Assembly (NCBI RefSeq): GCF_020882245.1
Contig: NC_083597.1
Span: 91,862,152-91,926,151, forward strand
DNA length: 64,000 bases
Direction of reading: 5' to 3'
Source of the DNA: Rhopalosiphum padi
Taxonomy: Eukaryota > Arthropoda > Insecta > Hemiptera > Aphididae
The translations under genes were made by a program, and so were the position numbers. The notes beneath the pieces were generated by a model. The model was not told the origin of the DNA, searched no databases, and saw only the letters and a program-made list of their open reading frames with translations. This document shows positions 27,635 through 40,970 of this stretch, piece by piece; position 1 is the first letter of the stretch, and each line of letters opens with the position of its first letter.

Positions 27635-28149
27635 TTACTCGAAGCTCGACCACTCCGGCAGAATGAATGCCCGATAAATTCGATTGGGTTCGTGTCTCAT
27701 CTGCAGTTCAGTCGTTTGTATATAATAAATAAATAATAATAAAAATGGAAAAAAAAGACATAAACGTCTGAGGCGGCCCCCTCGATCTCGGTTGGGCGAC
27801 GAATCACCGACGACGTTTTTGACCGCGTCCGCATTTGTAAGCTCGTCGACAGCGTTTTTCAATCCTGCCAAAGACACGGGCGCGTGTAATATAATCGAAT
27901 CAACCGAGTTCTCTTGCAGTAGTCTCATATTATACGAGCTCTGGACGTGTGCTCGGAATTGTTAAGGTTTTAAAAATCTCTCACCTCCGCCGGCCACGTA
28001 CCGGACGTTGCCACGTACGTTGCGGAAAATCTCCACTCCGTGCCGTTTTCTACTATCACCAACTGAGGGGGTGACGGTGGCAGTGTTAAACACACCCGGC
28101 CATCCACGCCGTACGCGTTCCCCGCGCTAATCAATCCGATACTCAACAT
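27635..28149 (-). CDS. Speculative two-exon orphan reading frame, intronic
   Basis: On the minus strand, ATG at 28149 opens a 55-codon frame (MLSIGLISAGNAYG.., later ENGTEWRFSATYVATSG). It reaches a donor GAG|GTGAGAG at 27985/27984. After 44 bp, acceptor CACACGTCCAG (AG at 27942-27941) leads in the same phase into a second open frame (MRLLQENSVDSIILHAP.., then a basic stretch and a hydrophobic FFPFLLLFIYY) that stops at 27635. The joined product would be 156 residues. The start could be a weak signal peptide. Against it: a 44-bp intron is very short, codon use has no clear bias, and no family is recognised. It is listed because the splice phases match and the composition differs from the surroundings. 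Confidence 0.12.
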
Positions 28150-29610
28150 GTATATATATTTCTTTGGTGTATCAAACGTATACGCAATACTACGCTGTTG
28201 TCTCAAAACACCCCCTACATACAACCTCTGTATTATTATTACTATTATATTACTACATATCCACGTGTGTATTTGCCAATTTATTCTCCACAGATACCGC
28301 CGGGAAAGTTTTCTGTTATATTATTATCCCCGTCCGGGTGATTACAAATAATTATAGTAACACCCAACAATGATCTAAGTATAACATACGTGTTTATAGT
28401 ACTGTAGTTATTATAAAATAATATGATAACGCGTTCAAATCTAATGAATTTTCCGACTCTTGGTAATAACTTGATAGATGAACGGATAACTCGAGAACCA
28501 AGTTCAGAGTACCTTTTTGTACACCTCGTAGATATATTATATATATATACATAAACACGATATATAATATTATGTGCAAGAGTATAGGACGAGGGGGGCG
28601 CATTTTAATGTACACGGGAAATGTTGAGTTGGTAATTTTCTAAGTATATTAATATATTATTTGAGGACCCAGCGGGAAAGGATTAGTCGGACTAATGGAC
28701 TTTTTGGCCTGTACCCCGACACGGCGCAGTGCTATTATATAATATACGTACAAAGGCCCGGAGAAATAATGGTCAACACTAATATTGTAATGCTAATGAA
28801 ATACTGTAGTAATGACCAGTCGTAAGTCGCCCGAAACACATCAACGAAACGGTTTTAAAACGAAAAAAATATATATATACTATAGAAGCTAATGCATATA
28901 TATCGGTATCTCATCCAACGGAACTTCTAGGTAAATGAATCCTACGGCCATTACGCTGTAATTAAAGTTCACTTCAAGTCACGTTGATAAATTGACGATC
29001 CACGATCTGACGTAGGTACGATAACTATTGTAAACCGAATTTATCCGACAGGCTCGTAAAATGTGTTGGGCGTGAGAAGCCACACGTCATTATGCGGTCG
29101 ACACGGTTTTGGCAGTGACACGCTGAAATATACATCAGATTATTACACCACCGAAATAATGTCACCTACGAAACCTATGCAATGTCGTCTCATAGTTGAT
29201 AATAATTTACTTTAAATTTAATTAAACCTTTAAAAGTTGCATAAATGCTTTGCATTTCAAACAAACAATGAATATAGTTTTTGGTAATCCTATTCCGTGA
29301 CACAATATCGCGTTAAAACTTTTGTTCCCGATAAGTCGCTAGGGTGAGGTACTTAAAGTTTTATTTATAATATATCGAATAGTAAAATTTAACAAGTTTA
29401 ACAGAAAAAAAAATAATAATAGCCAATTAATAAAAATATATACTTAAACCAATGGTGGTGATTAAATACAAACCCAAAATATTTTACATTTAATGTATTT
29501 TTATTATTATAAAAGTACCAACTTCATTAAAAACTGGATAGCATATTGTCTAATATAAAAGAGTGATTGATTAATTATTGAATTATTCCAATTTATTAAT
29601 ACTAATATTA

Positions 29611-29873
29611 CTAGCTGATTTGGTAAGCGTTTTTGAGTGGTTCAGAGTATTGTTGACATCAGGTCACGAGTTCATATAAAAATATGAAAAAAGCACTTTC
29701 AGTTTTTCCTGAATTTTTTAATTTCCGGATAACTTTTTCAATTTTTCTTTCCATAAAGAAGATTCGAACTATTACGAACATAAAAAAATTAGTCAAATCG
29801 GTCCATCCGTTTTTAATTTATGCGTTTACCAATGAACAGCATTTCATTTTTAAATATAATAATATATAGATAG
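29611..29873 (+). mobile_element. RTE-type LINE 3'-end remnant
   Basis: This stretch of about 263 bp begins CTAGCTGATTTGGTAAGCG. It contains AATTAGTCAAATCGGTCCAT followed by CCGTTTTTAATTTATGCG, and ends in CATTTCATTTTTAAATAT plus an ATATAGATAG tail. The order CTAGCTGA(C/T)CCGG.AA.CG, then AATCGGTCCAGCCGTT, then a CATTTTTATATATATAGAT tail is, from memory, characteristic of the 3' end of RTE-clade LINEs found in many arthropods. The copy has diverged and carries no coding capacity. The 61-codon open frame inside it is not a gene. It sits in the sense orientation opposite to the host Sema2a transcript. Confidence 0.7.
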
Positions 29874-32800
29874 TTATATTTCACTACTATATTAGTTATA
29901 ATAATTTATTATCAATGCATAATAATATAAATAAATCGAATATTAGTATTTAATATATTTTTTTTAAATATAGACATATTTATTTAATCCACATATTTAA
30001 TCCAAACTTCAAACGTATAATTTATGTTTCGTTATTCAAATGCGCAACTTTTAATCCCATTGATAATATATTTTGATATTTTATAAAAATTTTACTGGTG
30101 TACATATAATATAAGTCTAGTAACTTCGTAAAATATTGTTAATAATTTACAGTGAACACCTAGGTCACGACGTAACCACCTGCTGAGTGTAAAATAGACA
30201 CTAATCTGTGCCGTGTACACACGTCTGTTACAATATTAACTGTCTATTATATGTTTCTATTTGCCGACAAGGCTGTCAAAAGTATAAAAAAAAACTTACA
30301 ATCGTTAAGTAACCCACCAAAGTTATGGTACAAAATTATTTGGTACGTGATCAAAAATCTGTCAGTCAATCATAAACAATAGTTGTAAAAGTAATTCAAT
30401 CATTTTCCGTAGGTATGTTATGTAAGGTTCTTATAAGGTTAGATTTAACTAAATGTTTATATTACAAATTATTGGCTTAAATAAAAAAAAACATATTTAT
30501 TTTATTTTTAAGTCAGTATAAGTTAAATTTTTTTTTGACTGTTGTACAAGATACCATTTTAACATTTTGTTAAGTAATAAGCAAACATACCTAACACATT
30601 TTAGAACCTTTTGAAATAATAACTTGGGGCCATTAAATATTATTTAAGTGGAAAAAATAGAAGAGATAAACATTTAGTTTCTTCCTTTTTTTTGTTACGT
30701 CTTTCGATTAAACTTGCCGTTGTTTAAGTGAGACTTAGATATAGAATGCGAAAAAAACAAATATACCATTTTATATCCGAAACAATAGTGTTACACAAGA
30801 AAAGTTGAAAAAAAACTTTTCTGGTTATCTCGTCGTCTCCCTCCTTAACAGGATGCGTTGTGGCTCTTACTCCCCATTCATTGGAACACTGGTTCTGAAA
30901 TTCAGATTGATCCAAAAAAGGGTCGACCAAGTGTATTTCCGAAGAGTCAACTGTACATAAGAGCAAGGAGAATGTACAATAATAAATCTATAGCGGTCAA
31001 CGGGAACCGGACCTTCCGTTTCCGGTGTGACCAAAACTCGGGAAAGAGGACAAGGAGCCGAAAGTATTAAAAAAAAAATATATATATATAATAAAATAAA
31101 GTTTTTAACGCAAGAACTTTTATCGCAAATGGCGTTTATTTTACGACCCACAGACTTATCGTGCGCGTGAATAGGGAACCCAAACATCCATCGTTCCGTC
31201 CTTTTAAAGCGTTTTCTATGCCACAGGAAATCCGGATTGACTGATTTTTGGCATTAAACCAAATGCTCAGTGTGACTCATTCTTTCCATTTTTAATAAGT
31301 TCAGAAGACATTTTTTATTTTTTCAGTCAGTTTTTGGTCGAGTACCGTAATTATCAATTATAATATACAACCTCACTATGATGGAGTTTAATATTATTAT
31401 TTAATCAGGTTTTTTTTACCATGATTATAATTATATATACTTACCATAAAGTAAGACGAATTTATATGATACAATTGTAACAGGTCTTAATTTTATTTTC
31501 AATTTAATATCACTGAATTATTTCGTTTACGGATTAAATATAACGTAATTAACCCGATATTTCAGTATTTAACTGGTCAAATGATATTTAATATCCTAAG
31601 CTTCGAGAGAATATGAACACTTTTAGCGTAAGAGCGCATGGGGCAGCGACCCGACCGTGTCTGTCAAAATCTGTCAGATCGTAATGTGCAGTTTCCCAGA
31701 CTAAAGGAACGGCCGGTTTATGCAATACTTTGTCAGGCTCGTGTATTATCTTAATCGCATGAAATTGAGCCAACTGGAAGGAAACCCCGAGAGAAAACGG
31801 AGAAAATACCCCTTTTTTGGAAGAGCGGCATGGGGGTAAAACAAAGAGCACAGTAGAAATAAACCAAGCTATAAAAACCTCGATGTGTTTACTTGAATGG
31901 CCGTTAATATTATCTCAAATGCCACTAAAATTCTCAAAGTCGTAACATTAAAAATAAGAACAACAAACAAATAACTATCTACTTTATGGTCTATATAAAA
32001 GAATAATAAGGTCCTAAATTCATGCAATTTTTCTAACAATATTATGTAATATGCTGCTTTATTACATATGGTGCAAAAAAAAATAAATAGAATCGATAGT
32101 GTTAAATCGATTATTACTGGACATTTTTACGCATCAATTATTTCAATCTATCAAATTTAATTGATACTTTTTATACAATGATTGTAAAGACTTAATATAT
32201 GGGATATTAATTACTTATTATCTAATAATCATGTTTATTATGGACTTTTAATTTAGAATTATTTACACAACTATAGAAAGCGAGCATTCCTAAATTCAAG
32301 TGTCAATTAATGTTATGTTAACACTGTTTACTTGTCATTTATACAAAAACTAAGTCACGCGATCACAAATTAGGTAAAAATATAAAGGAGACTTGAGATC
32401 TAAGTGGGCGAATAGAGGTTAAGTATTGACTCGCTTTCATATAATCATAGTCAGAGGACGAGATAAAAACGATTAACCGATTTAAGTCTAAAAAAATATA
32501 CATATCCACAATGATAAAGTATTTTATGTCTGTGATTTTGAAGAAATTCATTAGCATGCGTATTATTTTTATTATAGCAGTATTCTATACATACATTTCA
32601 AATTAAATTATATGTAATATCTGATTTGTTGGCGTAGTGTTCTAGACGGCAAAGTATTAATATCGAAGAATCGTGTTACGGCCACATTATCATAATGTTA
32701 CGTTTTGCCCAATGTATTCTCATTATATATATATATTTAAGGGTAAATGGGTAATTAATGAACGTTCGGTGATATTTTTACTACAAAGTACATTATTGTT

Positions 32801-33276
32801 TAAAATAATGTGTTAAATGAAATTTCTAATGGAAGTAGTAAGTATTTGGCTAAAAGATAAAACATTATACCTAATCATTCTACAACATTGTTCGAACCAT
32901 CTGCATACCTTTATTTAGAGCATAGTATTATATGAAAGAGAATTATTTTGTTATTACACGGGTATATAGTAAAAGTAGCGTAGGAAATTTGTGCACATTT
33001 TCTTGCAAGGTACATCGTTCGAATGGTTGGCATAAGCGAATTTTTTTCTTTTTAAATTTTATCGAGGTTGACTTTTTTTTATTTGATCACGAAACGCTAT
33101 CGTTGTCACATATTATACATTTAAGGATGCCGACGTTATTATTATTATTTTTTTTTATGTTCATAAAAACGGACTGTATGGCGTGAAGGATAATGCGTAT
33201 AGAAATATAATACACTGCACATATTATATTATATACATGTGCCTCCGGTAGATTACCACCGCTGTCACCTTCACTA

Positions 33277-33303
33277 TGCTGCTGCTGCCGCTGCTACTAC
33301 TAC
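33277..33303. repeat. (GCT)n/(ACT)n trinucleotide repeat
   Basis: GCTGCTGCTGCCGCTGCT followed by ACTACTACTT. No open coding context was seen, so it is most likely a noncoding simple repeat. Confidence 0.7.
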
Positions 33304-33837
33304 TTATGCATGTAATAGCGACTTATTTTATCGACATAAATAATTATTAAAAACGTTCTCTGCATATAGTATAATATGCACCTAGCTATATAATATACAC
33401 GCGCAGGCAGATCGATTTTCTTCGGTAATGAGATGCTTTGTAGGGGTTTTTCTTTATCGCGTCACCGTATATACGAACCGCGATAGGGTGCACGGTGAGC
33501 TGTCGTATACATTGTTAAAAACGCTAATGGCACATTTAGCCTTTGGTGACCTTTTCGTGTTGACATTTTTATTGCGCGTCCGGGCTGTACTTAAAAAAAA
33601 CAAAATAAACAAAACAAAAAAGAGGATTGTTGAGGTAAAATATACGATAAACGACAAACGTTTATTTCACTTCTTCTGTTTCCGCGTCATCACCGGTGAC
33701 CGGTTGCCCGGATAAGAGGAGATTTTCGACGGTAGCCTCCACCCCGCAAAAAGGAAACACGAAATTATTATCGAAACGGAAACTGCGTAGCGCGTGCTAG
33801 GAAACCAATGACCCTGAGGTATAATCCTGCGTGCACA

Positions 33838-33876
33838 CGCTCACACGCACACACACACACGCGCATACACACACGT
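33838..33876. repeat. (CA)n-rich repeat
   Basis: Interrupted CA dinucleotide run (ACACGCACACACACACACGC..) inside the 33.24-34.13 kb GC-richer island. It is followed by AATAATATATTATATAATATT self-complementary sequence. Confidence 0.85.
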
Positions 33877-35309
33877 TCACAAACATATAATAATATATTA
33901 TATAATATTATACACGACGACAAACGATAGAGGCGGCGGCGGTGGCGGGTAGCAAAGTCGTAACAGATGTCCTACTCCCCTCCATCGGCCCGCTACGCAG
34001 CCTCCGCCGACTACGACGTCGCGGCACACCGGGAATAATATTTCAGTTTCCTGCGGTAACGTCACGTATCGTTAAGCAAACGCACGACACTGCAGCGTTA
34101 GTATCCGTGCGATCCAATAGGGAATTCAGATTATTGAAATTTTCGCTTTGGACAATAAAAAAAAAAAAAAAAATGAAAGACAAAAACAAACACAAACGCA
34201 CGCATAAAATGGATTTTTCTGAAATTACGTTCAGCTGTTTGTTGGGGACGGGTGAGGGTGATGGAGATGAGCATCACTTTCTTTGTGTATATTTAAGATG
34301 ATAATAATAACATATCATGTAGTTACGCTGGAGATAAAACCGAAATCGTATAAGAAATTGAACCCGACCTGCATGTCGTTCTATTAAATAATCGATTGGT
34401 ATACGAAAACTGACGAAAACGGTACCTATTGCATATTAATATTCGCTGCTGACGACGATAATCGTTCAACACGAAATGGATTTTAAAAACGTTAAATGGG
34501 TGTAATGAATTACTGCCGTGTTCTATTCATTCATGAATTATGTTTGAAAAACAGAAAAATGAAGGCGTAACTGCAATTAATCATATCGGTGTTACGAAAA
34601 GCATAGGTATACACGTACATATTATTGTTATACGCATATTATTATATGATTATTAATTTAAATAATTTTATGAGCTGCGGCGTGATACGTAGATGGCGTC
34701 ATCGCGCGAAAAAAATGACAAATAAATTAATAAATCAAACCAAATATTTTATTCATAGCGTGTAGTGTAATTTTCAAAGAAAATAAATGTTAAAAACGAG
34801 AATTAATGTGGTAACAAAAAAAAAATGTATTTTATTCGATGGCGGAGCGCACGAATTTTTATTACACACGCCGACAACACTTTAGAGTAATATAAAATTA
34901 TGTGCGAGGTATATGTGTGACTTTTACTAATATTTAGGCAATATATAATAATATAACGTAGTAATTGTGTTTTTGTGACGCGGCCATAAAGCTTATAAAT
35001 ACAAACGGGAAACTCAACAATGTAATGTACCTAACCTTACTTTTGACCTTATGGTTTTGTGTTTAAAAATTAAAAAATGTGTCTCATTAAGTATTATTTA
35101 ATATTCTGGACCTGTTGAGCGGCATTTCGTGAAGTAAAAAATATATATCCCTACGATGCTGAGTCTTGTATACACTTTACATCATATACACATACGAGTA
35201 TATATATATGTATTTTATATACCTGCCACTTGAAAAAAATGGCCGGTCAATGGTGTTCGGGGGGTGAAAAATAGGAGCAGCGCGTGTGAGAATGACAAAT
35301 GAAACTTAC

Positions 35310-35397
35310 ATGGCACCGACGTATAATGTGTCACGATTTTCATCCAAGTGAAAAGTCCTGTAGTACATTCGGCCGCAGGACAACTCTCGCACGTGAT
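35310..35397 (-). CDS. Sema2a: Semaphorin-2A internal exon (start of sema domain)
   Basis: This is an 88-bp internal exon on the minus strand. It is preceded by a strong acceptor (TCGTTTGTTTGTCTGTTACAG, with AG at 35399-35398) and followed by donor AT|GTAAGTTT (GT at 35309-35308). It starts with two bases that finish a codon (probably G|AT, Asp). It then reads HVRELSCG, RMYYRTFHL and DENRDTLYVGA, and ends with AT, which is completed by the G of the exon at 9727-9778. The pattern HVREF-CGKLYYRTF----RDTLYVGAMD is, as I recall it, a signature of insect class-2 semaphorins at the junction of the N-terminal segment and the first sema propeller blade. The exact phase match across 25.5 kb is strong evidence that both exons belong to one gene. 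The ATG inside the exon is not a start. The signal-peptide exon must lie at higher coordinates. Confidence 0.95.
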
Positions 35398-35999
35398 CTG
35401 TAACAGACAAACAAACGACCGAAAATTTATGCCCACACTGATGAGGAGATTAAGGCACGTTCTTCTCCGAGGTGGCCCAGGAGATATATATATATAGGTA
35501 GGTACAATAATACAATTACATTAGGTACCTATTGCGTTTCTAAATGTTAATCAACCTTCGTATATAGTGTTAAAACTGAAATAATTTGTCATGTTATGCA
35601 AATTGTAGATCAAAGTTAGTTTTAATTTATTTATCTTTCAATTGTATTATTAAAAAAACGTGTCGACAAAAATGTTTTGCATAAAGAAATATTTGTTTCG
35701 TTAAATTCGAGAGCCATTATAACAACACGTTTATAAATCGTTATCCACCATGACTATGAGCTGAACTAATTTCCTAATAAGAAAACTAAAAACTATTAGT
35801 GTCGAGACCTAAACGTGTGTCTTAATAATAATTATGAATAATTTAAATTATTCTACCTATAACTAATGTAATATTACGTATGAAAATAATCGTGTTTAAT
35901 TGATATGTATAAAATCTAATTTCTACGTTTTAACATTTATTTATATTTAATTTTTTATTCACGGAAACTGTTATCATCAAAAACGTTCATTAATTTGTA

Positions 36000-36700
36000 T
36001 CTTTTAAACATTTTATCCGCGCGTACTGCACTCTTTCGGTACACGAAGTCGTTGTGTGGTGAGAGAAAACAATCGTATAGAAATACGGAAAATTTCACGT
36101 AAATTGCGCCAGCGGAAAGACGCCGCGTGCTTAATGTACAAAACGTACGTTTTCAAAGGGTTATGGCTGACGTTTCTATAAACCATCGGACCCGGAGAGA
36201 TTTTTTGTTTGTTTTCGCAGGTTACACGCTGTAAGTTATTAGCGGCTGCATGTTTAGACCCCAGCCGGAAACAAACTTTGATCGTGCGAAGCGCAACGGC
36301 CCGAACTCGAACGATAAAAACTTGTTCCCACTAGAAAGTTTAAAATTTACTGTACTACACACACATACACACGTATATACACATAATATACACGCACACT
36401 ATAAATGTACAGTTTATACGACGGCGCAAGCCTGCAACGATCATTAGTTTGAATAAACTAGATAAAAACGTTTGGTCGGACAAGATCGGAGAGAACAAAA
36501 AAAAAAACATTAAACGCACATACGCACGAATTTTTACGGTTTAAATTGGTCTCGTCGATTAATTTATGATTGAGCGAAGGTTTCCGAAAAGTTCCCCCTT
36601 TCTCGGGTTAAATTAGTGCCGAACACGTCTGAATATATTAAAGAAGGATGGCCGTGCGGAGGGTACGCACGCGTAACGGTCCCCGGGGCGCAGTAACGCC
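36000..36700. other. GC-richer block upstream of the 35.3-kb exon
   Basis: Mixed-composition sequence with interrupted CA repeats (36358-36400) and GGTCCCCGGGGCGCAG at 36678-36693. No open frame with a donor in the phase needed for the missing 5' semaphorin exon was found. Confidence 0.3.
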
Positions 36701-39700
36701 TTCAATTATTATTATTATATGTGCGCGGCTAACTCCCTATACTGCCTAACTCCAGCGCAAGACGTCCCAAACGTATGTCGCAAAAATACAAAGAAAAAAA
36801 AAACAAACAATAACGATTTATCATACGCGAGTGTGCACCTCGTTATTATTATAGTGTACTTGGCAACACCCGGTAATATCGAGAGGGTAATCATATATTT
36901 CCGGTGCGGTTTTAGCCGTCTGTTTAAGCGGTATATTTTATTTTCAATTTCGTCGAGTCGAATTGAAGAAGTTTTATGACTCGACCGGGCGTACGGTATA
37001 CAAGTACGATAATATACAATATATCGTTTATAATATATACACAGTTCAACGTTTACAAACACAATATAGGCCGAAAGTATTATTCTCGAAATGGTACGGT
37101 CGGGTAGAGTGGCTACCGTAATTATTACACAAATGTTTCACAGCGATTAAAATGCCGTTATTGGATATTTTACTACCAAAACAATAATATGCTATGGGTA
37201 TACCCCTGGCACGTCATACGAATTATAGGTGTAGATAGCAACGATTATATTTTACAAACGTCATATTGTTACGGTGCGAAAACATGGTTTATTTATTTAT
37301 ATCTGAAAAATCTAGGTGGCTATTTAGAAACACTATGCGGGGTGACCCTATTCAAAAGTCGTACCAAACATTCCTGTTGTTTGGAATGTTATATAAAATG
37401 ATTGTTTTAATTTTAAATTTAGATATAACTGTTTTAATAGAATAACGTATAGTAGAAAAACAAGTGTCGTTATACGCATATAAAATACAACAGACTAAAA
37501 ATATACAATTTCTAAGGACGACAACGTCTAGTGCTGCTGCTAAAATAAAAAATATCACATAGATACCCAATATTATAATTTTCTACGATGGCAACGCGAT
37601 GTACCAGCTGTCGTTGGTCGCTACAACCATGTATTAAGAGTGTAAGTGTAAAGGAATTGAATATGTTTAGTGAACACGTTATACAGTAGTAGTCTTAAAC
37701 AAATCCAACCGTATATACTAGACACTTGAGTACATAAATTAAGTATTTATATTTATTAAAAGAAAGGCGAAGTGTATTTTAAAGTATGTCTTGTAAAATG
37801 TGCATTTATATTCTTAAATAATTCTCTTGAAAAATGGTTTCGTTTTAAAAGTTGTTAGTTAAACTTTTCGAACAAAAATCCATCAAATTCTATGCGTCAG
37901 AAACATTTCTAATTACACGGTTGGAAAGGACCAAGTTTCGTCCTTCGTTTGTACATCACTCACATCAAACACAAATTAAAAATGTAAATAGTTAAACAAC
38001 TAAAATAGATGGACGTTAAATGGTTATTAAAAAAAACAACAACAACAAAATCAACAATAAATAAACACCAAGACGTAGTCATAACAATCTTTTAGAGTAA
38101 AATATTTTCGATCATAGTTCGCGTAATGCATTGTAACAATACCACGATTTATGACTTATGCAGCAGTATTCGTTTCTAAAATAATATACATTGTGTTTTT
38201 AAGTAAATATAGAGTTATGGTAAATTATTGTCATTTATACTGGATATCTACCTACTCACGAGTCATCATGCATAAAATCGTAAATAATAATATATGCACT
38301 TTGATTCAATAATTAAATACAATCGTGTCTCCCAAACCAAAGAGATGCTTTTGTGATACATTACAATATTATCGACACAGTACTCTCTTCTCCCACACAA
38401 CTTATATATAATATTATACAGACATTGCGGTAAGACCCACGCGCGACGTAATCATTCACAATAGGGATTTTGACGGAAACGTGTCGAGGGAGCTCAATAT
38501 TTTGCATGTCATCTTATTTACATCCATGAAAGTTTTCCTCTTTACGTATACTCGATAGCTCAGCAACCCGCCGAGTAGACATCGGAAGGAAGGATAGTAA
38601 TAGAAATAATGCTTTATTGAATGTTGTTCTTTATTTATTTTTCCTCCGCGGACATTTCTTTCTTTTTATGTTCCGCATTCCACCTTCTCATCATCCGCAT
38701 GTCAATGTTTTAATATATTGAAGCAAAGATAGTAGTGTGCGTGTGCGTTCACATGCTTACACGACGTGAGCCAATTTCTAAGGCCAGGGGTGGTCTTTGC
38801 TGGAAAACGAACAAATGGTAAATGTTCGTTCACATTTTTATTTTTTTATTTTGTCACCCCAATCACTGATGATGAACTTCTTTTTACGTGCGTTTTCGTT
38901 GTGACCAACGTGTTAAACATTTTCGGAAAATCGTTCGATTCAATCAAGTAATAGTCGATGTGGTTCGAAGATGAAATAATGCGTCGGGAAATATGAGTAT
39001 GTACGACGGTAGTTCTAACCAATCAATACTTTTTGTGCGCGCCGTTCGGTTAGGTTATCTTTTGTAACTGAATAAAAATGCTGGGTTTAAAACCTAAACC
39101 CGGGGGAGGTTGATCTTCGACGACATCAATCGTTACGACGTCAAAAACGTTATGAAAGGGGATGAGAAAAAGTAGGAGCGAATAAAAGTTTTTGAAAGAC
39201 GTGACTTACGTTGAGGTATTTTAAATTGACAAAATCCACATGTCCGCGCAATTCGATAGAACTTTGTTATTAATAATTTTAAAGAAGTTACTTAATTCGT
39301 GTGAACTCTGTGATTTATTTACAGGATTGAATCAACGGTTACAGGTTAGAAAAAAAATAAAACTTCAAAAAAAGTTGGTTACTCCAAAACGTGTGTTAAA
39401 TTCTGTCACGAAATACAGAATTAAATTAATATACAATTGAGGCTTAAAACACGTTTAAGAATTAGCACATTTCACAAGCATACAAACTGTTTGGATTAAA
39501 TCGCATTCAAAGTTCGGAACTTCATAAAACCGAGTTGAAGTACTCATCACCTTTATTTTATGTGACTTTAAGTGAGGTGTGAGATTTTCAAAGGAAAGAA
39601 ATAAACATTTATACTTCAAAACCAGACTGGAAAAATGATTTTTTTTGTTTTATGTACACCTATTTTTATAGTTAAATATTTTCAGACTGTTAATTAGCCC

Positions 39701-40839
39701 GAGATTTTCAAATTCATTATGATATAATTCAGTCAAAAACTCATATGCATACGGCTTTTGTTGTTGTATATGGCCAGTGACGCATAAAACTATTATAATA
39801 AAAAAAAAAAACTGAATTTTGTTTTTTAATAAAAAAATTTTTAAGTTAAAACGTCAACATCACCGGTTTTTTACGGCTTTGTGAATCCATTTTCTAGAGG
39901 CAGCTGAACTTTTTCCCCAGCATATCTGACAACCACAGCCGTCATGAAAGCATTTTTTTGTTCATATTTATAAGATACACTGTCATTGTGAGTGAATTTA
40001 AATATGATACACATAAACCTATTACCATTGTAGTATTTTTATCATTAGTTTTAATTATATTTGTTATTCTTTGCCGAGACCAAATTTAGAGTACACAATT
40101 ATTAGCTTATAATAAGATACGTATAACATTTTTTAAATAATCATTATATGAGATTATTATTATAATGGTTATATATTTATTTATTATATTTACGAACGAA
40201 ATTAATGCATAATATTATATATACATTATACATAATAGGTACTTATATACCCACCAAAAATAAAATAACGAAATATTAAATATTAATAAGCCGTGTCTTA
40301 TCATAATCCTATGTTTAATTTTTTAATTGCATATATTTCAAGGGGAGATGCATGTAACGCCAAAATATGTATATCATAATAAATTAACAATTAAAAGCGA
40401 ATTTCGAAGGATTATTTGTCGTTATCGTTATTCCTGCTAAGTCGTCATGATTTATGCTCTCCGTTGAACCGACAGAATAGTATTTGAATCAGATTCTCTT
40501 GAGATAAAAATATACGTGCATGTCTACCTCTAAACCGATTCACATTAGTATGCGAAGGCATATATTTTGTTAAACGCGTTTGCCATATAAAACAAAATAA
40601 AGTTGATTTGACACATTCCAATAAATATACATATTTTCCTTTATTTACAAAATTCTACTTGCATTTTGATTGTATTACAGGAAAAAAAATTAATACATGT
40701 GTACAAAAGGTAAATATAAATTGAGATAAATTTACGGAACGTCTACAGGTGCTCTTGGTATCTAATGAGCTCGGGAAACACAAAAGCCTCTGCGCGTTTA
40801 TGTGGTGGGGGTACGGTTGTTTATCGAGGGTACTCCGGT

Positions 40840-40970
40840 AAGACATAAATCTTTATTTACGACCGACTCTCCTACCCAGAAGCACTACCACAGACTTTGG
40901 ATCCACCTCGGTTATTCATAACCCCTTTTGCGTGTCTCCGCGTTAAAAATAAAAATAAATAAACCAAGCC
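40840..40970 (+). mobile_element. Possible retroposon 3' end with A-rich tail
   Basis: A GC-richer block (ACCGACTCTCCTACCCAGAA then CCTCGGTTATTCATAACCCC and GTGTCTCCGCG) stands sharply out of AT-rich surroundings. It ends in the A-rich tail TTAAAAATAAAAATAAATAAA at 40948-40968. The layout fits the 3' end of a non-LTR element on the plus strand. No reading frame is intact across it and I cannot name the family. A conserved noncoding block next to a chance A-rich run is the alternative. Confidence 0.3.

Larger units (their letters stand above)
33240..34130. other. GC-richer island just downstream of the 35.3-kb exon
   Basis: It carries GCT and CA repeats, ACCGGTGACCGGTTGCCCGG at about 33691-33710, and AGGCGGCGGCGGTGGCGGGT at 33931-33950. 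It ends near a poly(A) run at 34156. It lies 1-2 kb inside the giant intron, a common place for intronic enhancers. No coding or RNA feature was recognised. Confidence 0.3.
9779..35309 (-). other. Sema2a: Giant 25.5-kb intron of the Sema2a gene
   Basis: This is the stretch between the two matched semaphorin exons, running on the minus strand from GTAAGTTT at 35309 to TTTTCAG at 9779. It is overwhelmingly AT-rich. I see three retroposon remnants (15.84-16.06, 23.98-24.05, 29.61-29.87 kb), simple repeats, and GC-richer islands near 11.86-12.85, 17.93-18.24, 19.19-19.91, 22.3-22.8, 26.04-26.24, 27.63-28.14 and 33.24-34.13 kb. No further semaphorin exon fits between the two, because the phase and the conserved residues join directly. 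A nested gene is possible only as the speculative frame at 27635-28149. Confidence 0.85.
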
